A stretch of 64,000 nucleotides of DNA, taken from NCBI RefSeq assembly GCF_016862115.1, contig NZ_BOMI01000090.1, positions 27,806 to 91,805 of the forward strand. Direction: 5' to 3'. A model generated the notes under the pieces. That model ran no database searches. It was not told the origin of the DNA and worked only from the letters and a program-made list of their open reading frames with translations. A program made the translations under genes and the position numbers. Shown piece after piece: positions 37,327 to 45,646 of this stretch (positions within the stretch are counted from its first letter, which is position 1; every line of letters starts with the position of its first letter). The DNA comes from Paractinoplanes deccanensis. Its GTDB lineage: Bacteria > Actinomycetota > Actinomycetes > Mycobacteriales > Micromonosporaceae.

Positions 37327-39824
37327 CCCGCCGTGCTCTGCTGCTGGGCGCGCAGTACGGCGAGCTCACCGGGGTCGGCAACGACCTGGACACCATGACC
37401 GCGCTGCTCGAGCCGCGCGGCTTCGAGGTGCGGCGTTGCGACGGCGCGGCCGCGACCCGGGCCGGCATCCTCGCCGCGTACGCGACGCTGATCGCGGACA
37501 CCTCACCCGGCGACGCGGCCTTCGTCTACTACTCGGGGCACGGCGGCCGCGCCCGGGCCGAGCGCGACGACCTGCCCGACCTCCAGTTCGTCGTGCCGGC
37601 CGACTTCGCGGTCTCGAACCCCGGCGACTTCCGCGGCATCCTCGCCGCGGAGCTGTCGGTCCTGCTCGCCCGGCTGCTGTCCAGGTCGGACAACGCCGTC
37701 GTGATGCTGGACTGCTGTCACGCCGCGCACATGTCCCGCGATCCGGAGCTGCGCCCGCGAGCCCTGTCCCGGATCAGCTACCTCGACGTCGTGCGGCACC
37801 GGGAGAAGCAGCTCGCCGAGGGGCTCGAGGTCGACCTGCTGCACCCGCTGGGCAACCGGTCGGCCGTCCGGCTGGTGGCCTGCGCGCCGGACGAGTCGGC
37901 GTACGAATATCCGAACCGCGCCGGGATCACCACGGGCATCTTCACGGAGTCGTTCGCGATCGCCTTGGCCGAGGCGGGCGGCCTGCCGGTGACGTGGACG
38001 ACCGTGCTGCGCCGGGTCCGCGAGCGGGTGCAGACGATCACGCCGGTGCAGCGTCCCGAGGTCGAGGGCGCGGTCTCGTCCCGGCTGCTGTTCGAGACCG
38101 AGCAGGCCGGCCCGGTGAACGCCGTGCCGCTCACCGCGCTGCCCGGCGGGCGGGCCGCGATCCCGGGCGGCCGGCTGCTGGGCATCACCGTGGGCGACCG
38201 GTACGCGGTCATGCCGCCCGGGGCCGCGGCGATGGACGACGCGCTGACGGTGGCGGACGCGACGGTCGACCGGGTCGCGGTCACGGCCGCGCAGGCGGCC
38301 CTGGAGTTCCGCGCCGGGCACGACCGCCTCCCGCTGGGCGCGCTCGGCTTCCCCACCCGCGTCGCGGCGGCGCAGCGAGCCGTGGCCCTCCGAGGCGACG
38401 CGGCGGCGACGGCGCAGGTGCGCGACGCGATGAAGGACGCCTCCCTGGTGCGCCCGGCCGGTGACGACGAGGACACCCTGCTCGCCACGGTCGAGGCCAC
38501 GGCGGGCGGCCTGGTCATCCGGGACGCCGCGGGCCCCCTCACCGGGGCGGTGCCGGTGGCCGAGATCGCGCAGGGCCTGCAGAAGCTGGCGCGCGCCGAG
38601 AACCTGCGCACGCTCGCGTCGGTGCCCGCGGCGGAGCTCGACGATCCGTTCACCGTGGAGTGGGGACGGGCGGTGGGCGGCGCGGCCGTGCCGATGCGGC
38701 CGACCGGCGAGGTGGTGCACGCCGGCGAGTCGATCTACATACGGCTGCGCAACGACAGCGACCGCCGCCTGTACTTCAACGTCTTCGACGTGGCCATCTC
38801 CGCCCGGGTCCAGCTGGTGAACGACAGCGACCGCAGCGGGCTGCGGCTGGCGCCGGGCGAGGAGCACGTGTTCGGCCGGTCCGAGTTCGGCGGTCTGGAG
38901 GGCATTCCCCTCGCGTGGCCCGACGGCGTGCCCGACGAGGAGGTGCGGCCGGAGAGCATCGTCGTCGTGGTCACCACCGCCCGGCAGGACCTGACGGTGC
39001 TGGAGCAGCAGGCCATCGGCGACCAGGCCCGCGACCTGCTCGACGAGATCGACCGGTCCGGCACCCCGTTGCAGAAGCTGCTGGCGCAGACCGTGCTGGG
39101 CGGCACCCGCGACCTGGTGCTCAAGGCCGGCGCCACCGTGGTCGAGTACGCCGTGCGGCACCTCGAGCTCCAGGCCAGCGCGCTGCCCGCGCCGGTTCGC
39201 GAGGTGCCGGCCTTCGAGGTGGACGAGCGGCCGAGCGAGTCCGTGCGCCTCCTGGGCGGCCGCGGCCAGGGCGTGGACAGCACGCCGGCGACCGTCGCGA
39301 TCCACCTCGGCGATCTGATCGTGCGCGACCGGGCTCTGCTCGGCGCCGACGTGCGGGTGGACACCCTGGTCCTCACCGGGGGCGGCGGCGATCGCCCCGT
39401 CTACCGGGCCGAGACCGCGCGGTTCCACGACGCCGGCGGCCAGTGGCTGCCGCTCGACGACCTGCCGATCCATGCGGGACAGGTGGCCGGCCACGTCGAC
39501 CTGGCCTGCTGGGTGTCGCGCGACCACGCCGGCAGCCCGAGCCTGAGCGACATGCTGCGGCAGCGGCTGACGGATCAGGACTTCCCGGCCGGGCCGCCGG
39601 CCGCGGCGTCACCGGCCACGGCGGCGGTGGCGGCGGTCAGCGCGGTGGCGACCGTCGTGAACACCGCGCACGCGCTGCTCGCCAAGGCCGTCGGCGACAG
39701 CATCGCCCTCTACCGCGGCTCCTTCCTGGCCGGCGAGGACTACGGGATCGGCCGCCATCCCGGCGGCGGGCAGTTGGCGGCCGACGACTTCTCGTTCCAC
39801 TACCGCATCGAGCGAGTGCCCTGA
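37323..39824 (+). CDS. Caspase-family (C14) protease with DUF4384-like C-terminal region
   Basis: An 833-aa cysteine protease. The caspase fold fills residues about 1-260: RALLLGAQYGELTGVGND, catalytic H73 (YYSGHGG), and catalytic C132 (VMLDCCHAAHM). Residues about 460-560 resemble a DUF4384 domain (VVHAGESIYIRLRNDSDRR, LRLAPGEEHVFG). The end contains an Ala/Val-rich helix (ATAAVAAVSAVATVVNTAHA), then an aromatic tail. There is no signal peptide. Prokaryotic caspases act in stress response or programmed death. The next gene, a CHAT protease, follows after 13 bases. Confidence 0.9.
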   Translation: MTRRALLLGAQYGELTGVGNDLDTMTALLEPRGFEVRRCDGAAATRAGILAAYATLIADTSPGDAAFVYYSGHGGRARAERDDLPDLQFVVPADFAVSNPGDFRGILAAELSVLLARLLSRSDNAVVMLDCCHAAHMSRDPELRPRALSRISYLDVVRHREKQLAEGLEVDLLHPLGNRSAVRLVACAPDESAYEYPNRAGITTGIFTESFAIALAEAGGLPVTWTTVLRRVRERVQTITPVQRPEVEGAVSSRLLFETEQAGPVNAVPLTALPGGRAAIPGGRLLGITVGDRYAVMPPGAAAMDDALTVADATVDRVAVTAAQAALEFRAGHDRLPLGALGFPTRVAAAQRAVALRGDAAATAQVRDAMKDASLVRPAGDDEDTLLATVEATAGGLVIRDAAGPLTGAVPVAEIAQGLQKLARAENLRTLASVPAAELDDPFTVEWGRAVGGAAVPMRPTGEVVHAGESIYIRLRNDSDRRLYFNVFDVAISARVQLVNDSDRSGLRLAPGEEHVFGRSEFGGLEGIPLAWPDGVPDEEVRPESIVVVVTTARQDLTVLEQQAIGDQARDLLDEIDRSGTPLQKLLAQTVLGGTRDLVLKAGATVVEYAVRHLELQASALPAPVREVPAFEVDERPSESVRLLGGRGQGVDSTPATVAIHLGDLIVRDRALLGADVRVDTLVLTGGGGDRPVYRAETARFHDAGGQWLPLDDLPIHAGQVAGHVDLACWVSRDHAGSPSLSDMLRQRLTDQDFPAGPPAAASPATAAVAAVSAVATVVNTAHALLAKAVGDSIALYRGSFLAGEDYGIGRHPGGGQLAADDFSFHYRIERVP

Positions 39825-39837
39825 CAGGAGGGACGTC

Positions 39838-42800
39838 ATGCCCGGAACCGCCGTTGAGCTCGTGCCGGGCGGCCTGCTCGACCGGCTGGCCGCCACCGCC
39901 GAGGCCGATGCCCTGTCGGCGGTGCGAGCCGCGGCGGCGGCCGGCGCTCCCGCCCGTGCGCTGGCCGCGACCGGCGGCGTGACCGGCGCCGACCCGGTCA
40001 CCCTGGCGGCCTGGCGGCACTTCGCCTGGCATGCGTACTGGCTCGCCTTGCCCGACGGCGGCGGGGCCCCGCAGACCGAGGCCCTGCTCGGCCGGATGCT
40101 GCGGGAGGCACCGCGCCCGAGGCCGGAGGTCATCGCGCGGCCCGAGGACTGGATCGTCGGGCGGCTGCTCACCGAGGTGCGCGAGTGGCGGGCGATCGCC
40201 ACGCAGGCGGTGCTGCTGGACGACAGCGACGCGGTGCGCGGGCTGGGCATCGCCGACATCGACGAGGCGCGGGCCCGGCTCGGCACGCGGCAGGACCTTC
40301 AGGGGCATCTCGACCTGCTGGCCGCCGACCTGTCGGCCCGGACCGGCGACCTGGCCGCGGCCGACGGCTACCTGCGGTCGGCCCGGCAGCGTCTGGACGC
40401 CGCCGGCGACGCCCGCGGCCTCGCGGCGGCCTCCCTGGTCACCGGCGACCTGCTGGCGGCGCCGCTCTCCTCGCCGCTGGCGTGGAACTGCCTGCTGGTG
40501 AGCATGCGCAGCACGCCGGGCGCCGAGCTCGACGACAAGGTGGAGCTCAGGGAGTTCACCGGCTCGCCGGGCGCCGCCGACGCGGCCCGGGCGGCCTACG
40601 ACGACTCCGAGGCCCGCTATGCCGCGGCCGGCGACGCTGCGGGCCTGGCCGCCGCCGGGCTGCGCCGCGCGTACCTGGAGGTGGCGGCGGGCCGGCCGGC
40701 CGAGGCCGTCGCGCTGGCCACCCGGGCCCGGCAGTCCTTCGCCGAGGCGGGACGGCCCCTGGACGAGGCGACCGCCGCCGTGCACGCCGCCCTGGCGGCC
40801 GTCGCCGACGACGTGCTGCCCGCCGACGCGGGCGCCGCGGCCCTGGTGATCGCGGCGGGCGCGGCGACCATCGGGCACGGGCCCGCGCTGGGGCTCGGGC
40901 TGCTGTGCTGCCGCATGGGCCGGCATTGGAGCGCGCTGGGTGACCGGCCGGAACGAGGCGTGGCCGCGCTCGGCCTGGCGCGCCAGGTGCTGGCGGCGAC
41001 CGGCGATCCGGTCCTGCGCAGCCAGGCGGCCGCCGCCGCCGGCGAGGCCGCCGCGGCGGTCAACGACGTGACGGCGGTGCGTCTGGCCATCCGCGACGCC
41101 CTGGCCGCCGACGACGAGCCGCTGGCCGAGCCGGCCGACCCGCTCGACCATCGCCGCCAGCGGCGTGCCCTGCTGGCCGTCAAGTCGTACATCCTCGGCG
41201 CGCGCATCCGCGACGTGGACGGCATGGAACGCGCCGCCCGCGCGCTCGAGGACGTGCTCGAACCGCTGCGCCGCGGGCTCGACGGCTACACCGGGACGGC
41301 CCAGCAGGTGGCCGCGCAGCTGCTCACCCTCACCGACCTCCCCGGCAACGCGGTGACCGGCCTGGTCTATCGAGCACGGGCCGCGCGGGACGCGGGCGAC
41401 GACGAGCTGGAGGAGGAGCTGCTGACCGAGGCGCTGGAGGCGCTCGACGCGGCGCCGGGACCGGAGCGCGACTTCGGCGAGGCCGTCGTCACGGCGTACA
41501 CCGGCGACCTCGCGGCCGCGTCCGCGGCGTTCGAGCGCTACGCGGAGGGCGAGCTGGCCGGCACGGCCGAGGGCAGCCCGGCGTGGCGCATGATCCACGT
41601 CGAGGGGCTCGCGTTCCAGCTCAACGTCGAGCGGGCCGGTCCGGCACGGGCACACCACGACGCGCTGAGCCGGAGCCGCCCGGACTGGTGGCGTGGCCTC
41701 GGCGAGAAGTGGGAGCACCGCACGCTCGTGGCGCGGCTGCTCGAACAGGAGGGTGACCTGCCCGGGGCACTGGCCGTGTTCGACGAGGCGCTCGGCGACA
41801 TCGAGCGCACCCGCGGCGGGCTGCGCCGCGACGAGCTGAAGACGTCGTTCTTCGCCGGCTCCGGCGTGCGCAACGCCTATCTCGACGCCACGCGTGTCGC
41901 CCTGCGGCTGGCCGAGGCCGCGCCGGCCGAGTCGGCCGGCTGGCACGCCAAGGCGTTCGGCTACGCCGAGCGCGCCCGGTCGCGGGCGCTGCGCGACCTG
42001 CTGGCCGCCAACCTGAGCGCCGAGGGCGCCGGGCTGTCGTCCGCGCTGGTCGATCGGTGGCGGGCGGCCGGCGCCCAGGTCACGCTCGCCCAGGACCGGC
42101 TCGCCGCGGCGGCCGAGCCGTCCGACGAGCTGCGCGCCGCGCTGGCCGCGGCCCTGTCCACGCTGGACGCCGTCGAGCTCGAGCTCCGCGACGCCGACCC
42201 GCGCTTCTGGACGGCGGTCAACCCGCAGGCCGTTCCCGCCGGCCTCGGCACGGTCGCCGCCGGCCTGCCGGAGGGCGTCGCGATCATCCAGTACGTCGCC
42301 GGTGCCGGCGATCTCCTGGCCTGGGCGGTGACCCGGCACGGGCTGACGGCGCCGCACCGGCGGCGTGACCGCGAGGTCGTGCGGCTCACCGGCCTGGTGT
42401 CCACGATGGTCGACGCCTGCGCGACCGGGCGCCGTTACACCACGGCCGCCGCCGGCCTGGCCGACCTGCTGCTCGAACCGCTGCGCCCGGTCATCGAGCG
42501 GAGCAGCGCCCTGCTGCTGATCCCGTCCGGGCCGCTCGCCCGCCTGCCGTTCGGCGCGCTCCCCTGGGACGGCGCCCCGCTCTGGTCGGCGCGGCCGCTC
42601 ACCGTGCTGCCCAGCGCCGGGCTGCCCGAGGCCCGTCCGCCGGGCGCGGCCGGCGGGCCCTCGCTCGTGGTCGGCGATCCGAGCGACATGGCCTACCAGT
42701 TTCCGGGCTCGCCGAGGCCGGCGCCGCAACCCGCCCTGCCGGGCGCCGCCGTGGAGGCCTGGCACGTCTCCCGGACGCTCGCCGGCGCGACCCTGCTGCT

Positions 42801-43389
42801 CGGCCCGCAGGCGACCGAGGCCGCCGTCCGGGCCGGGCTGAGCGGCGCGCCGGTGATCCATCTCGCCACCCACGGGGTGCTCGATCCCGAGGCACCTCTC
42901 GGCACCGCGGTCCTGCTCGCGTCCGGCGAGTCGTTGACCGCGGCGGAGCTCTTCGGCGTGCGGCTCGACGCCGGCCTCGTCGTCATGAGCGCCTGCCGCA
43001 CCGGGGCCGGCACCGTGGTGGGCGGTGACGAGCTGCTCGGCCTCGGCCGGGCGCTGGTGGCGGCCGGGGCCCGGGCGGTCCTGGTGAGCCGCTGGGCGAT
43101 CGACGACACGTCGACGGCCCTGCTGATGGCCGAGTTCCACCGCCGCCGCGCCGCGGGCAGCAGCGACGCCGTCGCGCTCCAGGAGGCCGTCGCCCACATC
43201 CGCTCGCTCGACCGCAAGCGGGCCCGCGCGCTGTTCGACCGGATGACGGCGGAGGCGGCGGCCGCGGGTCAGCAGGCCGTGGCGGCCCTGACCGAACAGG
43301 CGGTCCGCGACCTGGACCTGGGCCCCGACGCGCCGTACGAGCACCCGTACCACTGGGCCGCCTTCGACCTGATCTCGGCGGGCGGCTGA
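39838..43389 (+). CDS. TPR-CHAT protease (caspase-like)
   Basis: An 1183-aa protein. A long alpha-helical TPR-like array covers about 1-900 (e.g. AGLAAAGLRRAYLEVAAGRP, EGDLPGALAVFDEALGDIER). The C-terminal CHAT domain (about 905-1180) has the catalytic pair H1012 (HLATHGVL) and C1053 (VMSACRTGAG), then LGRALVAAGARAVLVSRW. CHAT is a clan CD protease related to caspases and separase, so this operon holds two caspase-like proteases. TPR arrays usually present substrates or sense partners. GACAGGAGGG precedes ATG 39838. Confidence 0.92.
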   Translation: MPGTAVELVPGGLLDRLAATAEADALSAVRAAAAAGAPARALAATGGVTGADPVTLAAWRHFAWHAYWLALPDGGGAPQTEALLGRMLREAPRPRPEVIARPEDWIVGRLLTEVREWRAIATQAVLLDDSDAVRGLGIADIDEARARLGTRQDLQGHLDLLAADLSARTGDLAAADGYLRSARQRLDAAGDARGLAAASLVTGDLLAAPLSSPLAWNCLLVSMRSTPGAELDDKVELREFTGSPGAADAARAAYDDSEARYAAAGDAAGLAAAGLRRAYLEVAAGRPAEAVALATRARQSFAEAGRPLDEATAAVHAALAAVADDVLPADAGAAALVIAAGAATIGHGPALGLGLLCCRMGRHWSALGDRPERGVAALGLARQVLAATGDPVLRSQAAAAAGEAAAAVNDVTAVRLAIRDALAADDEPLAEPADPLDHRRQRRALLAVKSYILGARIRDVDGMERAARALEDVLEPLRRGLDGYTGTAQQVAAQLLTLTDLPGNAVTGLVYRARAARDAGDDELEEELLTEALEALDAAPGPERDFGEAVVTAYTGDLAAASAAFERYAEGELAGTAEGSPAWRMIHVEGLAFQLNVERAGPARAHHDALSRSRPDWWRGLGEKWEHRTLVARLLEQEGDLPGALAVFDEALGDIERTRGGLRRDELKTSFFAGSGVRNAYLDATRVALRLAEAAPAESAGWHAKAFGYAERARSRALRDLLAANLSAEGAGLSSALVDRWRAAGAQVTLAQDRLAAAAEPSDELRAALAAALSTLDAVELELRDADPRFWTAVNPQAVPAGLGTVAAGLPEGVAIIQYVAGAGDLLAWAVTRHGLTAPHRRRDREVVRLTGLVSTMVDACATGRRYTTAAAGLADLLLEPLRPVIERSSALLLIPSGPLARLPFGALPWDGAPLWSARPLTVLPSAGLPEARPPGAAGGPSLVVGDPSDMAYQFPGSPRPAPQPALPGAAVEAWHVSRTLAGATLLLGPQATEAAVRAGLSGAPVIHLATHGVLDPEAPLGTAVLLASGESLTAAELFGVRLDAGLVVMSACRTGAGTVVGGDELLGLGRALVAAGARAVLVSRWAIDDTSTALLMAEFHRRRAAGSSDAVALQEAVAHIRSLDRKRARALFDRMTAEAAAAGQQAVAALTEQAVRDLDLGPDAPYEHPYHWAAFDLISAGG

Positions 43390-43398
43390 GCGGGCGCC

Positions 43399-43617
43399 TC
43401 ATCGCGGCGCCCGCGTCTCGAGCAGTCCCAGGTGCTGCGCCCGCAGCACGGCCACCAACCGGTCGGAGGCGCGCAGCTTGCGGTAGAGGTTGCCCTGGTG
43501 CCGGTGCACGGTGCGCACCGAGATGCCGAGCCGGCGGCCGATCGCGGCGGCGGTGAGCCCGTCGGCCAGCAGGTCGAGCACGCCGGCCTCGCGGTTCGTC
43601 AGGCGCGGAATCGTCAT
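43399..43617 (-). CDS. Stand-alone LuxR-type HTH protein
   Basis: A 72-aa protein that is only a LuxR/GerE DNA-binding domain (RLTNREAGVLDLLADGLTAA, SVRTVHRHQGNLYRKLRA) and a short tail. GAAAGG lies before ATG 43617. It converges on the CHAT gene and diverges from the 43824 operon, with CCTTAG/CCTCAG repeats in the 206-base gap. Lacking any sensor domain, it may be constitutive or partner with the LAL regulator. Confidence 0.82.
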   Translation of the reverse strand: MTIPRLTNREAGVLDLLADGLTAAAIGRRLGISVRTVHRHQGNLYRKLRASDRLVAVLRAQHLGLLETRAPR

Positions 43618-43694
43618 CGCTGAGCCTTTCGTGACGTGCCGTTGGTTTGTTGCGAAGTCTCGCCTCCGCCTCGCCGCGCCGGCATGGGAGAAGT

Positions 43695-43729
43695 CCTTAG
43701 CCGGGCCCGCGCATTACCTCAGAAACGCG
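43695..43729. promoter_or_regulatory. CCTTAG/CCTCAG repeats (operator candidate 2)
   Basis: CCTTAG at 43695 and CCTCAG at 43717 are 22 bp apart. The second copy sits in GCATTACCTCAGAAACGCG, close to GCATTCCTTAGACGCG at 30917-30931. Distances to the downstream operon start are nearly the same (129 and 134 bp from the first repeat). This supports shared control of the two operons. Confidence 0.65.
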
Positions 43730-43823
43730 TGTGGGTAGTTCTCCGCACTGTCGCCGCCGCCCGCCGCCCCGCACTCTCGGACAGGTACCAGCCGGGCCAC
43801 AGCCGAGAAGGAGGCGCGCGGCG

Positions 43824-44375
43824 ATGAGCGGAGCGAGAGAAGAACCCGCCCTGCGAGACCTGAGAGACCAACTGGAGCAGGCCGTGCGGAGCCTCGGCGA
43901 CCGCACCGTGGCGGACACCGTCACCCGCATGGCCCTGGAGGCGGCGCTGTGTGCCCTGGTGCACGGCTCCCAGGCGCTGGCCGACCCCGAGGCGATCCAT
44001 CGCGCGGCGGTCTACGGGCTGGCCACCGAGCAGCTGGCACCCGCCGTACGGGCACCCGAGGCCGCCGTGTTCCGGGCGCTCCTGGAGCTGTGCGGGGAAC
44101 CACCGGACGGTGTCCTGACGGCCGCCGCGCCCGCCGCCGACCCCGCCGTCGTGACGGCGCTGCGCCGCACCCTGGTGCTGCTCACCGTCGCCTACGACGT
44201 CGGGGAGAACCGCTCGGTCACCCGCCGGATGGAGATCTGGTCCGGAGCCGCACCCACCGGCGTCAACCGCAAGCGGATCCGCCAGGAGATCTCCTGGGAC
44301 GAGACCCCCGCCGGCGTGCGCGCCCACCGGCTGCGCGAGGGCGCCGCCACCCAGTCCTTCCAGCTCTACCCGTGA
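43824..44375 (+). CDS. Soluble protein with the WDxxP-VR signature (AAA operon)
   Basis: A 183-aa protein, mostly helical, with no signal or membrane segment. Its C-terminal region (EISWDETPAGVRAHRLREGA) shares a signature with the next three small genes. I know no family. GAAGGAGG precedes ATG 43824. It is first in a five-gene operon that ends with an AAA ATPase, and it lies downstream of operator candidate 2. Confidence 0.75.
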   Translation: MSGAREEPALRDLRDQLEQAVRSLGDRTVADTVTRMALEAALCALVHGSQALADPEAIHRAAVYGLATEQLAPAVRAPEAAVFRALLELCGEPPDGVLTAAAPAADPAVVTALRRTLVLLTVAYDVGENRSVTRRMEIWSGAAPTGVNRKRIRQEISWDETPAGVRAHRLREGAATQSFQLYP

Positions 44376-44382
44376 GGTAACG

Positions 44383-44862
44383 ATGGATCCCTTCACTCTC
44401 GTCCTGCTGGGCACGCTGCTGGTCAGCGCCGCCACCGCCGCCCTGATGTGGCCCAAGATCCTCGCCTGGGCCGAGAACAGCCTGTTCCCCTGGGTGGCGC
44501 GGAACCTGCCCGAGCTGGAGCCCGTGGTCCGCGCCGCCTTCTCGGTGCTCGACAAGGGCGTCGTGGCACTGCGCAACGCCGCGCGACAGGCGTGGCACGA
44601 GCTGCGCCGCACCCTGCTCAAGCAGGTCGCGGAGTTCGTGCGCCAGTTCGACGGCCGCTGGGTCGTCGAGGTGACCAGCTGGATCGCGAACCGGCCGGAC
44701 AGGCAGCGGTCGCGGGTGACGAAGGTCGTCACCCAGCAGGAGGTGTCCTTCGAGGAGCTTCCGCCCGCCGTGCGCCAGGAGTACCTGCGAAACAACCAGA
44801 AGAACCATGCCATCGACGTGACCGATCTGCGCGACAAGGAGTTCGCGCTCGTCGAGGCCTGA
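44383..44862 (+). CDS. Single-pass membrane protein with the same signature
   Basis: A 159-aa protein: membrane segment at about 5-24 (TLVLLGTLLVSAATAALMW), an amphipathic helical stretch (AARQAWHELRRTLLKQVAEF), then a beta-rich part with VSFEELPPAVRQEYLRNNQ, the shared signature. The gap to the previous gene is seven bases. Not assigned to a named family. With its neighbours it probably forms a membrane complex served by the AAA ATPase. Confidence 0.75.
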   Translation: MDPFTLVLLGTLLVSAATAALMWPKILAWAENSLFPWVARNLPELEPVVRAAFSVLDKGVVALRNAARQAWHELRRTLLKQVAEFVRQFDGRWVVEVTSWIANRPDRQRSRVTKVVTQQEVSFEELPPAVRQEYLRNNQKNHAIDVTDLRDKEFALVEA

Positions 44863-44879
44863 CCGAGAGGTGACAACCC

Positions 44880-45317
44880 ATGAAGATCTGGCTCGTTCCG
44901 GGCGCCGGCGTCGTGCTGCTGGCCCTCGTCTGGGTGGGCGTGCGCGCGCTGCGCCGCCGGCCCGCCGCCGCCACCCGGCGGCTCGCTCAGATCGTCTGCG
45001 ACGTGTTCGGCGACGACTGGGCGCGGCGGCTCGGGCTGCCGCCCGAGCAGCTGCGGGCGGCCCTGGTGCGCGGCGCCGGCCCGGCCGTCGCCCACGACCT
45101 CGGCGACCTGGTCGAAGGGGTCGAGCTCCGCTTCGACCGGTGCGGGCCCCGTGAGCCCGTCGAGACCAGCGTGACCTGCCGATACCGGGCCGATCAAGGG
45201 TCTGCCCGCGCGCAGCTGCGGATGGGGTGGGATCACCTGCCGCCCGACGTCCGGGCCCAGTTCCTGCGCGAGGGCGCGACCACGGCCGTGCGCCGGTGGG
45301 AGGTCCCGGTCCCGTGA
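44880..45317 (+). CDS. Single-pass membrane protein with the same signature
   Basis: A 145-aa protein: N-terminal membrane segment (IWLVPGAGVVLLALVWVGV, residues 3-21), a basic stop (RALRRRP), a helical part, and the C-terminal signature LRMGWDHLPPDVRAQFLREG. GAGAGGTG precedes ATG 44880. The stop overlaps the next gene's start as GTGA. Confidence 0.75.
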   Translation: MKIWLVPGAGVVLLALVWVGVRALRRRPAAATRRLAQIVCDVFGDDWARRLGLPPEQLRAALVRGAGPAVAHDLGDLVEGVELRFDRCGPREPVETSVTCRYRADQGSARAQLRMGWDHLPPDVRAQFLREGATTAVRRWEVPVP

Positions 45318-45637
45318 TCGAGTGGCTGGTCATCGCCGGGGTCGCCCTGCTCGCCGGCGCGGCCGTCTCGCTGACCCAGGACGTGCAGAAGTCCGTGGCG
45401 GCGTGGCTGCGGTCGCACGGCCTGGCGAGGTCGGCGCTCATGGACGCGTGGGTGGTGCTCGCCAACACCGCGAGCGGCATCCGGGGCCGGCTGCGGCTGA
45501 CCACCCGGCAGTACGGGACCCAGGTCGTCGTGCTGGAACGCACGTACCGCCTCGATCAGATCGACGACCCGCAGGTGCGGGCCCTGCTGCGCGCGGGCTC
45601 GCACGCGGAGATGAACGTCCTCGACCAGAGCATCTAA
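45314..45637 (+). CDS. Single-pass membrane protein with a degenerate signature
   Basis: A 107-aa protein: N-terminal membrane segment (EWLVIAGVALLAGAAVSLT), a helical segment, then beta strands and YRLDQIDDPQVRALLRAGSH, a weaker version of the shared signature. GTG 45314 overlaps the previous stop by four bases. It is nine bases before the AAA gene. Confidence 0.72.
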   Translation: MIEWLVIAGVALLAGAAVSLTQDVQKSVAAWLRSHGLARSALMDAWVVLANTASGIRGRLRLTTRQYGTQVVVLERTYRLDQIDDPQVRALLRAGSHAEMNVLDQSI

Positions 45638-45646
45638 GGAGAGACC

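Noticed and set aside
39637..43353. Minus-strand open frame of about 1240 codons opposite the CHAT gene
   Set aside because: Gly/Arg/Gln-rich shadow; the plus strand encodes a clear TPR-CHAT protein.
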